Shown: positions 50,916-60,528 of the stretch, in pieces | Layout of the letters: each line of letters starts with the position of its first letter | Numbering within the stretch: position 1 is the stretch's first letter | Origin: Roseiarcus sp963764955 | GTDB lineage: Bacteria > Pseudomonadota > Alphaproteobacteria > Rhizobiales > Beijerinckiaceae | Length of the DNA stretch: 64,000 nucleotides | Assembly (NCBI GenBank): GCA_963764955.1 | Contig: CAVXVE010000019.1 | Location: 62,001 to 126,000 of the forward strand | Direction of reading: 5' to 3' | Made by a program: the position numbers and the translations under genes | The notes under the pieces: generated by a model | The model's database searches: none | Seen by the model: only the letters and a program-made list of their open reading frames with translations | What the model was told of the DNA's origin: nothing

Positions 50916-51705
50916 ATGACTTCAAACACAACGCTGACCGATCTTGCCTCGGCGCTGCTTGCAGGCTCGGTCAGGGTCGTGGACCTCTCCGCTCCGCTGG
51001 GGCCCGACACGCCGGTCCTCTATCTCCCGCCGAACGTGGGCAAGAACACGCCGCCGGTGAAGGTCCATTCGATTTCGAAATACGATGCGGACGGTCCCTT
51101 CTGGGCGTGGAACTGGATCGAGCTCGGCGAGCATACCGGCACGCATTTCGACGCGCCCCGGCACTGGATCAGCGGCAAGGATTATCGGGACGGCGCGACC
51201 GACACGATCCCGGTCAAGAACTTTGTCGCCCCGGTCAATGTGATCGATCGCTCCAAGGAGACGGCGGCGAACCCGGACTATCTGCTGACGCCCGACAGCA
51301 TCAAGGAATGGGAGAAGGAGCACGGCGAGATCGAGCGCCGGAACGTGGGTGCTTCTGCGCACGGATTGGTAGAAGCGCAACGGCAGCACGGATACCTTCC
51401 TCAACGCCGACGACAAGGGACCGCATTCTCCGGGTCCGACGGCGGAGGCCATTTCCTATCTCGTGTCCAAGGGCGTGATCGGCTGGGGTTCGGAGACGGT
51501 CGGCACGGACGCCGGCGCGGCTGGCGGCATGGATCCGCCCTTTCCCGCGCATACGCTCATGCACAAGGCCAACCGCTACGGCCTCGCGAGCCTCTGCCAG
51601 CTCGACCAGCTTCCGCCCAAGGGCGCGGTGCTGATCGCGGCGCCGCTGAAGTTCGTGGACGGGACCGGGTCTCCGGTTCGCGCGCTCGCTCTCGTTCCCG
51701 CCTGA
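50916..51705 (+). pseudogene. Cyclase-family metal-dependent hydrolase (isatin hydrolase/kynurenine formamidase-like), frameshift and in-frame TAG
   Basis: A protein of about 262 residues. The metal-binding motif H-x-G-T-H-x-D is in GEHTGTHFDAPRHWISG (about residues 70-86). N-terminal: VVDLSAPLGPDTPVLYLPP. The C-terminal frame has GWGSETVGTDAGAAGGMD, FPAHTLMHKANRYGLASL and GAVLIAAPLKFVDGTGSP. The frame changes near 51,338. In the restored frame, GTWVLLRTDW is followed by TAG (51370-51372), then KRNGSTDTFLNADDKGPHS continues. ACAGGAGGATTTTCCC precedes the ATG. Isatin hydrolase (to isatinate) fits the neighbourhood; arylformamidase is the alternative. It is followed after 7 bp by a flavoprotein gene. 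Confidence 0.78.
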
Positions 51706-51712
51706 GCGCCGG

Positions 51713-53307
51713 ATGGCGAGCGCCGACTACGTGATCGTCGGCGGCGGGATCAACGGTCTCGTCGCCGCCTCCATGCTCGGCAAGAAGGGCCGGAAGGTTC
51801 TGCTGCTCGAACGCAGCGACCGCGTCGGCGGCTGCCTGCGCACGGAGGAGATCACCGCTCCCGGCTTCATCCATGACGTGATGGCGACGACGCTTGTTCT
51901 GTTCCTGACATCGCCCGCCTATCGGCGCGATCGGCAAGGACCTCGAGGCGCGCGGGTTTCAAGGTCGCGCATTCCGACCTGCCGACCGGCGTTCTCCGGC
52001 CGGACGGGTCGCATGTTCTCTTCTCGCGCGACCGCGCCCGCAACGTCGCGACCTTCGAGGCCTGCGCCAAAGGCGACGGCGAGACCTTCGCGCGCGAGAT
52101 GGACCGGATGGGCGCCGACGCGCCTTTCCTGTTCGCGCTGCTCGGCGGACGCCTGTGGTCGCGGCAGACGGCCACGCTGTTGGCGCGCGAGGCATGGAAG
52201 CGGGGCCCCGCGGCAGCTCGCGGCCTGGTTCGGCGAGGCGCTGCGGCCCGCGCGGCATTATCTGGAATCGACCTATGCTTCGGAAGCGATTCACGCGCTC
52301 TGGGCGCCCTGGGGCCTGCACTGCGGCCTCAATCCCGAGAGCGCCTATTCGGCGCAGATGATCAAGGTCATCGCCTTCGCGATCGAAATGGCGGGTTGCC
52401 CGATCGCGGTCGGCGGCGCGAAGACCCTGGTCGGCGCCTTCGAGCGGCTGATCGCCGACAATGGCGGACGCATCCAGTGCGGCGCGGATGTCGACCGCAG
52501 TCGAGACGCGGCGCGGACGGGCGCGCGCGCGCCGTGCTGCTGACATTCGGGAGAGCGGATCGAAGCCTCGCAAGGGAATCATCTGCTCGATGACGCCGAC
52601 CCAGCTCTATGGACGGCTCCTGCGCGATCATCCCGCCTCGACCAAGGCTCAGGAGTCGCTCAAGCACTATCGCTACGGCAAGGGCGACATGCAGATCCAC
52701 TACGCGCTCAACGCGCCGCCGCGATGGAAAGGCGGCGACGAACTTGGCAAGGTCGCGCTTCTCCACGTCACGCCCGGTCTCGACGGCGTTTCGCGCGCCG
52801 CCAACGAATGCGAGCGCGGCCTCTTGCCCGCCGAGCCAACGATCTGCGTCGGTCAGCCGACCGCGCTCGATCCGTCGCGAGCGCCGGAGGGAAAGGCGAT
52901 CCTCTGGCTGCAATTGCCGGAGGCGCCGCGCCACATCAAGGGCGACGCGAAGGGCGAAATCGCCGCGCCCGCGGACGGACGCTGGACGCCGGAGATTCGC
53001 GAGGCCTATGCCGACCGGGTGGAGGCGCTGTTCTCCCGCCACATCGAGAATTTTCCTCGCCCTCGTCATCGCCCGCAAGGCCTATTCGCCGGCGGACCTC
53101 GAGGCGCTGAACGTCAATCTCGTCGGAGGCGATCCGTATGGCGGGCTATTGCGGCCTCGACCAGTTCTTCCTGTGGCGGCCCATTCGCACGCTCGACGAA
53201 CCACGACACGCCCGTTCCCGGCCTCTATCAGATCGGCGCCTCGACGCATCCCGGGCCCAGGGCTTGGCGGGGGCTCCGGTTTCCTGCTCGCCAATGCGCT
53301 GAAATGA
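51713..53307 (+). pseudogene. NAD(P)/FAD-dependent oxidoreductase (phytoene-desaturase-like), several frameshifts
   Basis: A flavoprotein of about 525 residues in many pieces. FAD motif VIVGGGINGLVAASMLGKKG then LLLERSDRVGGCLRTEE at the start. Later pieces: KVAHSDLPTGVLRPDGSHV, PFLFALLGGRLWSRQTATLL, WFGEALRPARHYLESTYASE, KALHY-like region (QESLKHYRYGKGDMQIHYAL), ALVIARKAYSPADLEALNVN, and the C-terminal GASTHPGPGLGGGSGFLLANALK-like end. Breaks lie near 51,912, 51,961, 52,208, 52,500-52,560 (two or more), 53,055 and 53,140-53,250 (two or more). Its stop overlaps the second MarR start by ATGA. It may oxidise a dioxindole-type intermediate together with the cyclase. This is an inference from context. 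Confidence 0.78.
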
Positions 53308-53829
53308 GCGATCAGACCTCCATCAAGGGGTCCGCCTTCGAGGACCATCTCTGGCTGCACGGCGGCAAGCCCCGGCCTTCGGCCGACGCTTGGACAGATC
53401 GGCCTGCAGCAGTTCGCGCCCTATCTCATCAACAGCATTTCGTTGAGCTGGGTGACGCATCTCGCTTCCGCGCTCAAGGCGCACGACATGACGACGACGC
53501 AGATGCGGGCGCTCGCCGTGCTCAGCATCTCCTCGCCCGTCACCATCAACGAACTGTCGCAATTCGCGCTCACCGAACAGTCGACGATGAGCCGGACGCT
53601 CGACGCGCTCGAGGAGCAGGCGTTCATCGTCCGCAAGCCGCGCGCGGAGGACCTCCGGGTGCGCGACGTCGAAATCACTCAGGCCGGACGCGACGCTTTC
53701 GCGAAGGTCTGGCCGATGATGTACGACCTGCTTCTCAAGATGTTCGATGGCATCGACAACGAGGAATACAAGGCCTTCACGGCGACGATGCACAAGATGA
53801 TGCTGAACATCCGCAAGCACGGGATCTGA
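53304..53829 (+). pseudogene. MarR family transcriptional regulator, one frameshift
   Basis: A winged-helix regulator of about 175 residues. The first frame reads MSDQTSIKGSAFEDHLWLHG. Near 53,388 it changes, and the second gives GLQQFAPYLINSISLSWVTH, TQMRALAVLSISSPVTINEL, QFALTEQSTMSRTLDALEEQ (recognition helix) and the wing RKPRAEDLRVRDVEITQAGR. Coupled to the flavoprotein gene by ATGA overlap. It is probably the local regulator of the cyclase/flavoprotein/oxidoreductase part of the locus. Its effector may be an indole-type acid, by analogy to MarR regulators of auxin catabolism. Confidence 0.82.
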
Positions 53830-53860
53830 TCGCGGCCCGCGCTGCGTGATGCCGTCGAGC

Positions 53861-55413
53861 CTACAGCGTCGCGATCGTCTTCAATACGCCGTCCAGCGCA
53901 ACGCCGTTCTCATCCGCAAGCGCGGCGCGCTTGAGGCGCTCGAGCCACGCCGGCCCATCCTCCCGCGAGGCGAGCTTCGGCACGGCGGCGATCACGCGGT
54001 CGAATTTCGACAATCCGCGCGCGTGGGTGTCCGAATAGCCTTTGACCAGCCGCCGGCAGGCCAGGGCTTCGACGCCCAGCTCGTAGCGCGCCTCCAAGGC
54101 GTCGATTGCGACTTTCAGCCAGGCTTCGCGATGCGCGCTCTCGCGCGCATGGCGCAGCGTTTTGCGACGGCGCGGGCCGAGGCTCGCCGCGGCGGCGAGC
54201 ATCAGATAGCCGGTGACCGTGTTCGGCCGGATCCGGCGGCCGCGATCGACGACCTTCCGCAACCGGGCCACGAGTGTCGGCCGCGCTTCGATCCATTCGC
54301 CCAGACCCCTCGGCAGCGAGCCGCAAAGCTCCTCGACGCGGGGGTGGAAGATACTCGGTGGTCATCACGATCGCGTCGGGCGCGGCGTCCGACTTCCTTG
54401 CGGACGCGCTCCTGCCGGGAGGCGCGGATCTTGAGGTCGGCGACGCGCGGAACGTCGTCATAGGCCATCGCGGTCGCGACATATTTGGCCGCGGCGACGG
54501 TGAAGGCGAAGCCCTTGTCCGCGCCGCCATGCGCCCGGTCGCGCTCGGCGAGCGCGGCGAGCCGGTCGAGATATTCGAGCCCGTAAGCTGGATCGAGATA
54601 GTCGACCAGTTTGCGCGCGCCGGCCGTGATCATCGGCTGCGCTTCGGCGGGGAAACGCGCGGATGCGCTCGCCGATCCGGTCGAGATCGGCGTCGCCGGT
54701 TCTTTTCCGGCCAGTTCGTGAAGCGCTTCTCAGGAAAGCGCTGGATCGGCTCGATGCGGATTGGCGTTCGTCTGCTCGAAGGCGGCGTTGAAGGCGCGAG
54801 GCTCGACCTCGACGCCAGATCCGCCGGCGCGGATCGCTTCCTCAAAGGCCGCGCGCGCAAACGGCAGCGCTCCGGACGCCGCGAGCGCGCCGAACATCGT
54901 CGACGGAAATGACGCTTCCCTGCGCCTTGGCCATCGCCTCCATGTTGAAGGCGATGACACGTTTGGCGGCGAATTCCGTGGCGAGCAGACACGACGGCCG
55001 GATCGGCGACGCCGTCGCCGGGCGCCTGTTTCTCCACCACGGCCAGCGCGCGGTGGGTCGAGGCGATCAGCGTCGTGCGGTCGGGCGTGACGAGGCCGCG
55101 AAGCACCGAACGCCCGGCCTCCATGAGCTCGGACGCCATCACGACGTCGACGTCGCCCGGCGTCGGCATGAGCGCGAAGACCGGCTGCGCGCCGTCCTTT
55201 CGGCGGCGCCATCTCGATGTAATAGATGGTTGCGCCGGTGCGCTGCGCGACGCCTGGCACGGAAGTCGACTGCGCCGCCCACCCTTGCGCTTCCGCAAGC
55301 CAGACGATCCAGTCGGCGAGCACGCCGCCGCCCTGCCCGCCCATCGCGAGAATGGCGAGCGAGATGCGCTCGGACGACCGTCCCGGTGCGCGGGTCGCGC
55401 GCTCGCTGCTCAC
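53861..55413 (-). pseudogene. 2-Oxoacid:ferredoxin oxidoreductase, gamma-type subunit (IorB-like), at least four frameshifts
   Basis: A protein of about 515 residues. The N-terminal part is the gamma domain of OFOR enzymes (ILAMGGQGGGVLADWIVWLA, TSVPGVAQRTGATIYYIEMA, GDVDVVMASELMEAGRSVLR, DRTTLIASTHRALAVVEKQA), followed by MFGALAASGALPFARAAFEE. The long C-terminal part (DYLDPAYGLEYLDRLAALAE, VARLRKVVDRGRRIRPNTVT, LEARYELGVEALACRRLVKG) is typical of the large 'indolepyruvate oxidoreductase subunit beta'. Breaks lie near 55,205, 54,960, 54,640-54,720 and 54,340. Start GTG 55413 overlaps the alpha-subunit stop (GTGA). Together with the alpha subunit it would decarboxylate an aryl-2-oxoacid to its CoA thioester. 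Confidence 0.8.
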
Positions 55414-57574
55414 GCCGCCTCTCCGACGAGGCGAACCTGTCCGCGCGCTTCTGCGCGCTTCAAGCCAGCCGATCACCTTGGCGCGAAGGGCGGCGATGCG
55501 GCGGTCCCAGGCGGTCGGATTGTGGAGAACCTCCGCCCGATAGAACGAGGGACAGAGCGCCGCCGCCTCGGCGACCTCGCCGCAATTGCCGCATCCGACG
55601 CAATTCTCGTCGATCGCGGCGACGGGATCGTCCCTCAACGGATCGTCGGTCTGCTTCACCGACAGCGAGGGACAGCCGGAGAGACGGATGCAGGCGTGAT
55701 CGCCGGTGCAGATGTCCTCGTCGACGCCGAATTTCTCACGCACCACCCGCTGCCCGCCCTTGATCGCCTTCATCAGGATCGGACGCACGCGACGCTGCTT
55801 GTTCAGCATGCACTCGGACGAGGCGACGATGATCTTCGGGCCTTCGGCTTTGGTCGTCAGCGCCTCCCGCAGCGTGTCGCGCATCTTGCCGACATCATAG
55901 GTGCGGTCGATCTGGCGCACCCATTGCGCGCCTACGCCGCGCACCGCGTTGACGATGCTGTTGTTCGTCTTTCGCCGCGGATTGAGCGCGCGGGACGAAG
56001 GAATGTCCTGCCCGCCGGTCGCCGACGAATAGAAATTGTCGACGATCAGCGTGACGCCGTCATGCTTGTTGAACACCGCGTTCCCGACGGACGAGGCGAG
56101 CCCGTTGTGCCAGAAGCCGCCGTCGCCGAGCACCGAGATCGAGCGTTTGCCGGCGGGCACGTTGAAGGCGGAAGCCGAGGCGGGCCCGAGGCCGTAGCCC
56201 ATCGTCGTCGCGCCGATGTTGAACGGCGGCAGGATCGAGAACAGATGGCAGCCGATGTCCGCCGACACGTGATGCTGGCCGAGTTCCTGCTCGACAAGCT
56301 TCATCGCCGCGAAGATCGGCCGCTCGGGACAGCCGATGCAGAAGCCCGGCGGACGCGGGGGAACGACTTCGGCGAGCCGCTTCACCCGGGGATCGGCGAG
56401 GATCGGAGCAGGATCCGGCAGCGGCGGCTCGTTGCCAAGCAGCTCGCGCGCGTAGGTCGCGAGAAACTTGCGCAAGCCGGTCGTCAGCACCGGCGCGGTA
56501 TATTCGCCGCCCATCGGCAGCACGTCCTTGCCGGAGAGCTTCGTCTGGATGTCGCGGCGGCGCAGGATGGTGTTGAGATCGCGCTCGATATAGTCCGGCG
56601 CGCCCTCCTCGACCACGATCACGGCTCTCTTGTCATGGCAGAAGTCGATGAGCTCGTCTTCGATCAGAGGATAGGCGACGTTGAGCACATAGAGCGGGAT
56701 GGAGCATCGCCCATGCGAGTCGGCAAGCCCGAGATATTCGAGCGCTCGCATCGTCGTGTTCCACATGCCGCCCAGCACGACGACGCCGACGTCGCCCTTC
56801 GCGGGGCCAAAGGTCTCGTTGAGCTTGCGCGACTTGATGAATTCGATGGCCGCCGGCATGCGTCGCTCGTGCTTGTCCTTCTCATGCATGAACGAAGCGG
56901 GCGGCAGCACGATCCGGTTGACGTCGCGCACCGGATTTTCCAGCGCCTCGCGCAGCGCGAATTGTCGGCTTGCGGTTGTCCTTGCAGACGAAGCGCCCGT
57001 GCATGTGACAGGTGCGGATACGGATTTCGAGCATCACCGGCGTGTTCGACGCCTCCGACAGCTCGAAGCCCTCTTCGACCATTCGCACGATGGTCGGCAG
57101 GTGCGGCCGCGGATCGAGGAGCCAGATCTGCGACTTGAGCGCATAGGCGTGACTGCGCTCCTGCATGATCGAGGAGCCTTCGCCATAATCCTCGCCGATG
57201 ACGATCATCGCGCCGCCGGTCACGCCACCGGAAGAGAGATTGGAGAGCGCGTCGGCGGCGACATTGGTGCCGGCGGTCGACTTCCAGGTCACGGCGCCGC
57301 GCACCGGATACATGACCGAAGCGGAGAGCGTCGCCGCGGCCGTCGCCTCGGAGGCCGACGTCTCGAAATGCACGCCGAGCTCGTCGAGCACGTCCTTGGC
57401 GTCAGCCAGAACATCCATCAGATGCGAGATCGGCGCGCCCTGATAGCCGCCGACATACGACACGCCGGACTGAAGCAGAGCCTTCGTGATGGCGAGAATG
57501 CCTTCGCCACGGAAGACTTCGCCCTCGCCAAGCTTGAGATCCTCGACCTCGCGAGCGAAAGAGCGTTCCGCCAT
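55410..57574 (-). pseudogene. Indolepyruvate-type 2-oxoacid:ferredoxin oxidoreductase, alpha subunit (IorA-like), two frameshifts
   Basis: A protein of about 720 residues. N-terminal pyrimidine/TPP-type domain: FRGEGILAITKALLQSGVSY, GGYQGAPISHLMDVLADAKD, YPVRGAVTWKSTAGTNVAAD. TPP-binding domain: PGFCIGCPERPIFAAMK and VLGDGGFWHNGLASSVGNAV. C-terminal ferredoxin-like part: second cluster CVGCGNCGEVAEAAALCP; the first reads CTGDHACIRLSGCP and lacks the normal spacing. Frame changes at about 56,962 and near 55,455, after which it ends RGQVRLVGEAA. AGGAGG precedes the ATG at 57574. It may act on indolepyruvate, or, in this locus, on isatinate (2-aminophenylglyoxylate), giving anthraniloyl-CoA. Electrons go to ferredoxin. 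Confidence 0.83.
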
Positions 57575-57924
57575 CGCGCGCCTCCTGCCAATTGGGCTCT
57601 GATGCGGCCACGGGGAGTAGCGGCCGTTCATCTGCATTAGCATATTTTTTGTCGAAATCCCCTGTCAACGCCGACAGGGTTGGCAAGGGCCCCAAATCGG
57701 GCGCCTCGCCGCCAAATCGGAGGCAGCGGCGCCGCAAATGCGGGCTCCTGCAACGCTCCTCAAGGACTTGACTCTCGGGGCCATTCTGACAAGCTATCTA
57801 TGAGTTTGCATGGAATTATCGTGGGACCGAAGCTGTCTCGCGCGAAGGCGAAACGGGAGCTTGAACGAGCCCGTGAATGCGCGGTCGGCTGTGGCGCGAT
57901 CGGTTTGGATACCGGGAGGGTGGA
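57575..57924. other. Divergent intergenic region between iorA-like and transporter genes
   Basis: 350 bp, no gene seen. It should contain the promoters for both transcripts. AT-rich part near 57,635-57,655 with a T-run. An inverted repeat at 57660-57679 is listed separately. Confidence 0.4.
57660..57679. promoter_or_regulatory. Inverted repeat, candidate operator
   Basis: CCCTGTC (57660-57666), AACGCC, GACAGGG (57673-57679): a perfect 7-bp repeat about 85 bp upstream of the iorA-like start, next to an AT-rich promoter-like stretch. It could bind the second MarR protein. There is no U-tract for a terminator on either strand. Confidence 0.4.
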
Positions 57925-59462
57925 ATGTTCGATGTGAACTCGACGCCAAGCGCTCGCGCTCGGGGGAACAGGGATTCTTTCGCAGCTTCTGTTCAGCGGA
58001 GGGGCGGTCGCGCAGAGCGCCGACAAGCTCACGATCGCTTTCAACGTCAACCTTCCCTCGTTCGATCCGACGGTCGGGCCCTCGGCGGTCAATCCGACGA
58101 TCCAGGCGATCTACCGCGCCATCTTCGATCAGCCTGTCGGGCAGAAGCCCGACCTGTCCTTCACGCCCGGTCTTCTGACCGCCTGGGGATGGAACGACGA
58201 CAAGTCGAAGGTCTGGATGGATGTGCGCGAGGGCGTCGTCTGGCACGACGGGTCGCCCTTCACGCCGGAAGACGTTGTCTGGTCGCTCGAGCGCGCAGGC
58301 GACCTGAAGACCGGCAATCCGATCCAGTTCGTCTGGGGCACGATCGGCAATTTCAAGATCGACGGCCATCGGGTCACGGCGGACGTCAAGCAGTTCGACC
58401 CGGTGCTGTTCAAATGGATGGCGTTTCTCACCGGCTACATCCTGCCGAAGGCGCATTACACCAAGGTCGGCGCCGAGGGCTTCGAAAAGAAGCCGGTCGG
58501 CGCTGGCCCGTACATGGTCGACGAGTATCAGGGCAATTCGTTCCTGCGGCTCAAGCGCAACGACAAATACTGGGGTGAGAAGGGCGCCTTCGAGACCGTC
58601 ATTTTCAAGTTCGTCCCCGACCCCACGAGCCGCGTCGCGGAGATCGAAAGCGGCTCGGCCGATGTGACGCTCGAGGTCCCGTACGAGGAATACGACCGGC
58701 TGAAGGCGAAGCCGGGTCTCGCCGGCGTGTGCGAACCCGATCTCCGACATCGGCATGATCTTCATCAGCAACAACAACAAGGAGATGGAGGACGAGAACG
58801 TCCGGCTCGGCGCGATCCACGCCATCGACAAGGACGTGATCGCCAAGCGGCTTCTGCGCGGCTACGCCACCCCGATCGCGACCCTTGAGGCGCCGAGCTA
58901 CATCGCCTTCAATCCCGAGGTGAAGGATCACTACGATCCGGAGCTCTCGAAGACGCTTCTCGCCAAGAGCGGCTATACGCCCGAGAAGCCGGTGAAGTTC
59001 ACGATCCAGACGACGCGCGGCTTCAAGCCGAAAGACTACGAGATGATCCAGGCGATCGTCGGCATGTGGCGCAAGGTCGGCATCGCGGCGGACATCGAGG
59101 TCTACGAGATCGCCAAGCATTATGAACTGCGCGCCGCGCACAAGCTCGCGCCGATGGCCTTCTACAACTGGGGCAACGCGATCGGCGATCCGACCACCTC
59201 GACCGGCTTTGCGATGTATTCGAAGTCGCCGCACTCGGGCTGGAAGTCGCAGGACGTCGACGACCTGATCAATCCGTTGTGGGCCGAGAAGGACGAGGAG
59301 AAGCGGATCGCCGGCTGGAAGAAAGTCGACGAATATGTGCACGAGAAGGGCTATGTGATCCCGCTCGTGCAGTATTACCAGCCGATCGTCTTCAAGTCTT
59401 CGCTCAAGGTGACGCCGAACGGCACCGGCGCGCTGCAACCGACTTTGGTGTCGAAGGCGTGA
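57925..59462 (+). pseudogene. ABC transporter substrate-binding protein (peptide/opine family 5), two frameshifts
   Basis: A protein of about 512 residues, family 5 extracellular solute-binding proteins. Starts MFDVN; after a frame change near 57,940 the reading is TRRQALALGGTGILSQLLFS, a twin-arginine (Tat) signal peptide, then GGAVAQSADKLT. Mature motifs: IYRAIFDQPVGQKPDLSFTP, VREGVVWHDGSPFTPEDVVW, AGPYMVDEYQGNSFLRLKRN. A second change near 58,735 joins to MIFISNNNKEMEDENVRLGA and the C-terminal PLVQYYQPIVFKSSLKVTPN. GGGAGGGTGGA precedes the ATG. With two permeases and two ATPases downstream it forms a complete Dpp/Opp-type importer, probably for the aromatic substrate of the locus. Confidence 0.82.
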
Positions 59463-59523
59463 AAGCGCGGGGAGCGCGACTGCCGGGCGCGATCTCGCGC
59501 TCCCTCTCCCGTTCCCGCGGCGA

Positions 59524-60528
59524 ATGATCTCCGGCGCGGCCTATCGTTTGGCCATGGCCGCCATTACGCTGGCCGGCGTCGCGGTCATCATCTTCGTTCT
59601 GTTGCGCGTCGTTCCCGGCGATCCGATCGCCATGATGATCTCGCCGGGCGCTTCGCCCGCGGATATCGCAGCGCTGCGCGCGCATTACGGCCTCGACGCA
59701 AGCCTGCCGGTCCAGTTCCTGGTCTGGGCGAAAGATCTGCTCCGCGGCGATCTCGGAACGTCGATCTCGCTGCATCGGGACGTGCTCTCGATCCTCGCCG
59801 AACGCCTGCCGGCGACGCTCGAACTGGCGCTCGCGGCTCTCGCCTTCGCGGTCCTGCTTGGCGGCGCGATGGCGATCTTCGCGGTGATGGTGGACGATAG
59901 CCCGCTCTCGCCGCTCATCGACGCGCTGAACGGCCTTTTTCTCGCCGTTCCCGATTTCATCTGGGCCTTCGTCCTCGTGCTCCTGTTCGGGGTCTTCGCC
60001 CCCATTCTCCCGATGTCCGGGCGGATCGATCCGAGCATCGACACGAATTTCGTCACGCCCTTCTATCTGATCGAGAGCCTGCTCACGTTGCGCTTCGCGA
60101 TCTTCTTCGATGTCCTGCGGCACATGATCATGCCGACGCTGGCGCTCGGAATTCCGCTCGCCGCGGTCATTACGCGGGTCCTGAAGGAGTTCTTGCGCGA
60201 AGCGATGGTGCAGGACTATGTGCTGCTCGCAAGGCTCAAGGGGATGTCCAGGCTGCGGCTCATTCTGCAGGAGGCGCTGCGCAACGCAATCGCGCCGACG
60301 CTGGCGCTGACCGGCGTGCAGTTCACCTTCCTGATCGGCGGCACGGTCATTGTCGAGCGCATCTTCTCCTATCCTGGCATCGGCAACATGGCGATCGACG
60401 CCGTGATCAACCGCGACCTCCCGCTGATCCAGGGGCTGACGCTCGTTTTCGGCGCCCTCTTCATCGTCGTGAACATGGTCGTCGATCTTCTGGTGATGAA
60501 GTCCAATCCGAGGCTTCGGCATGGCTGA
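59524..60528 (+). CDS. Peptide-type ABC transporter permease (DppB-like)
   Basis: An inner-membrane permease of 334 residues, six helices. N-terminal helix with VAVIIFVLLRVVPGDPIAMM (the family 'RllPGDP' motif), then LRAHYGLDASLPVQFLVWAK and the EAA loop REAMVQDYVLLARLKGMSRL, ending with GGTVIVERIFSYPGIGNMAI. Starts at the ATG at 59524, 61 bp after the binding-protein stop. Overlaps the next gene by 8 nt. Confidence 0.92.
   Translation: MISGAAYRLAMAAITLAGVAVIIFVLLRVVPGDPIAMMISPGASPADIAALRAHYGLDASLPVQFLVWAKDLLRGDLGTSISLHRDVLSILAERLPATLELALAALAFAVLLGGAMAIFAVMVDDSPLSPLIDALNGLFLAVPDFIWAFVLVLLFGVFAPILPMSGRIDPSIDTNFVTPFYLIESLLTLRFAIFFDVLRHMIMPTLALGIPLAAVITRVLKEFLREAMVQDYVLLARLKGMSRLRLILQEALRNAIAPTLALTGVQFTFLIGGTVIVERIFSYPGIGNMAIDAVINRDLPLIQGLTLVFGALFIVVNMVVDLLVMKSNPRLRHG

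Noticed and set aside
50916..51705. Reading the cyclase-family gene as kynurenine formamidase of tryptophan breakdown
   Set aside because: Not excluded, but no tryptophan dioxygenase or kynureninase is near, while the ferredoxin oxidoreductase and the other flavoproteins fit isatin better. Kept as an alternative only.
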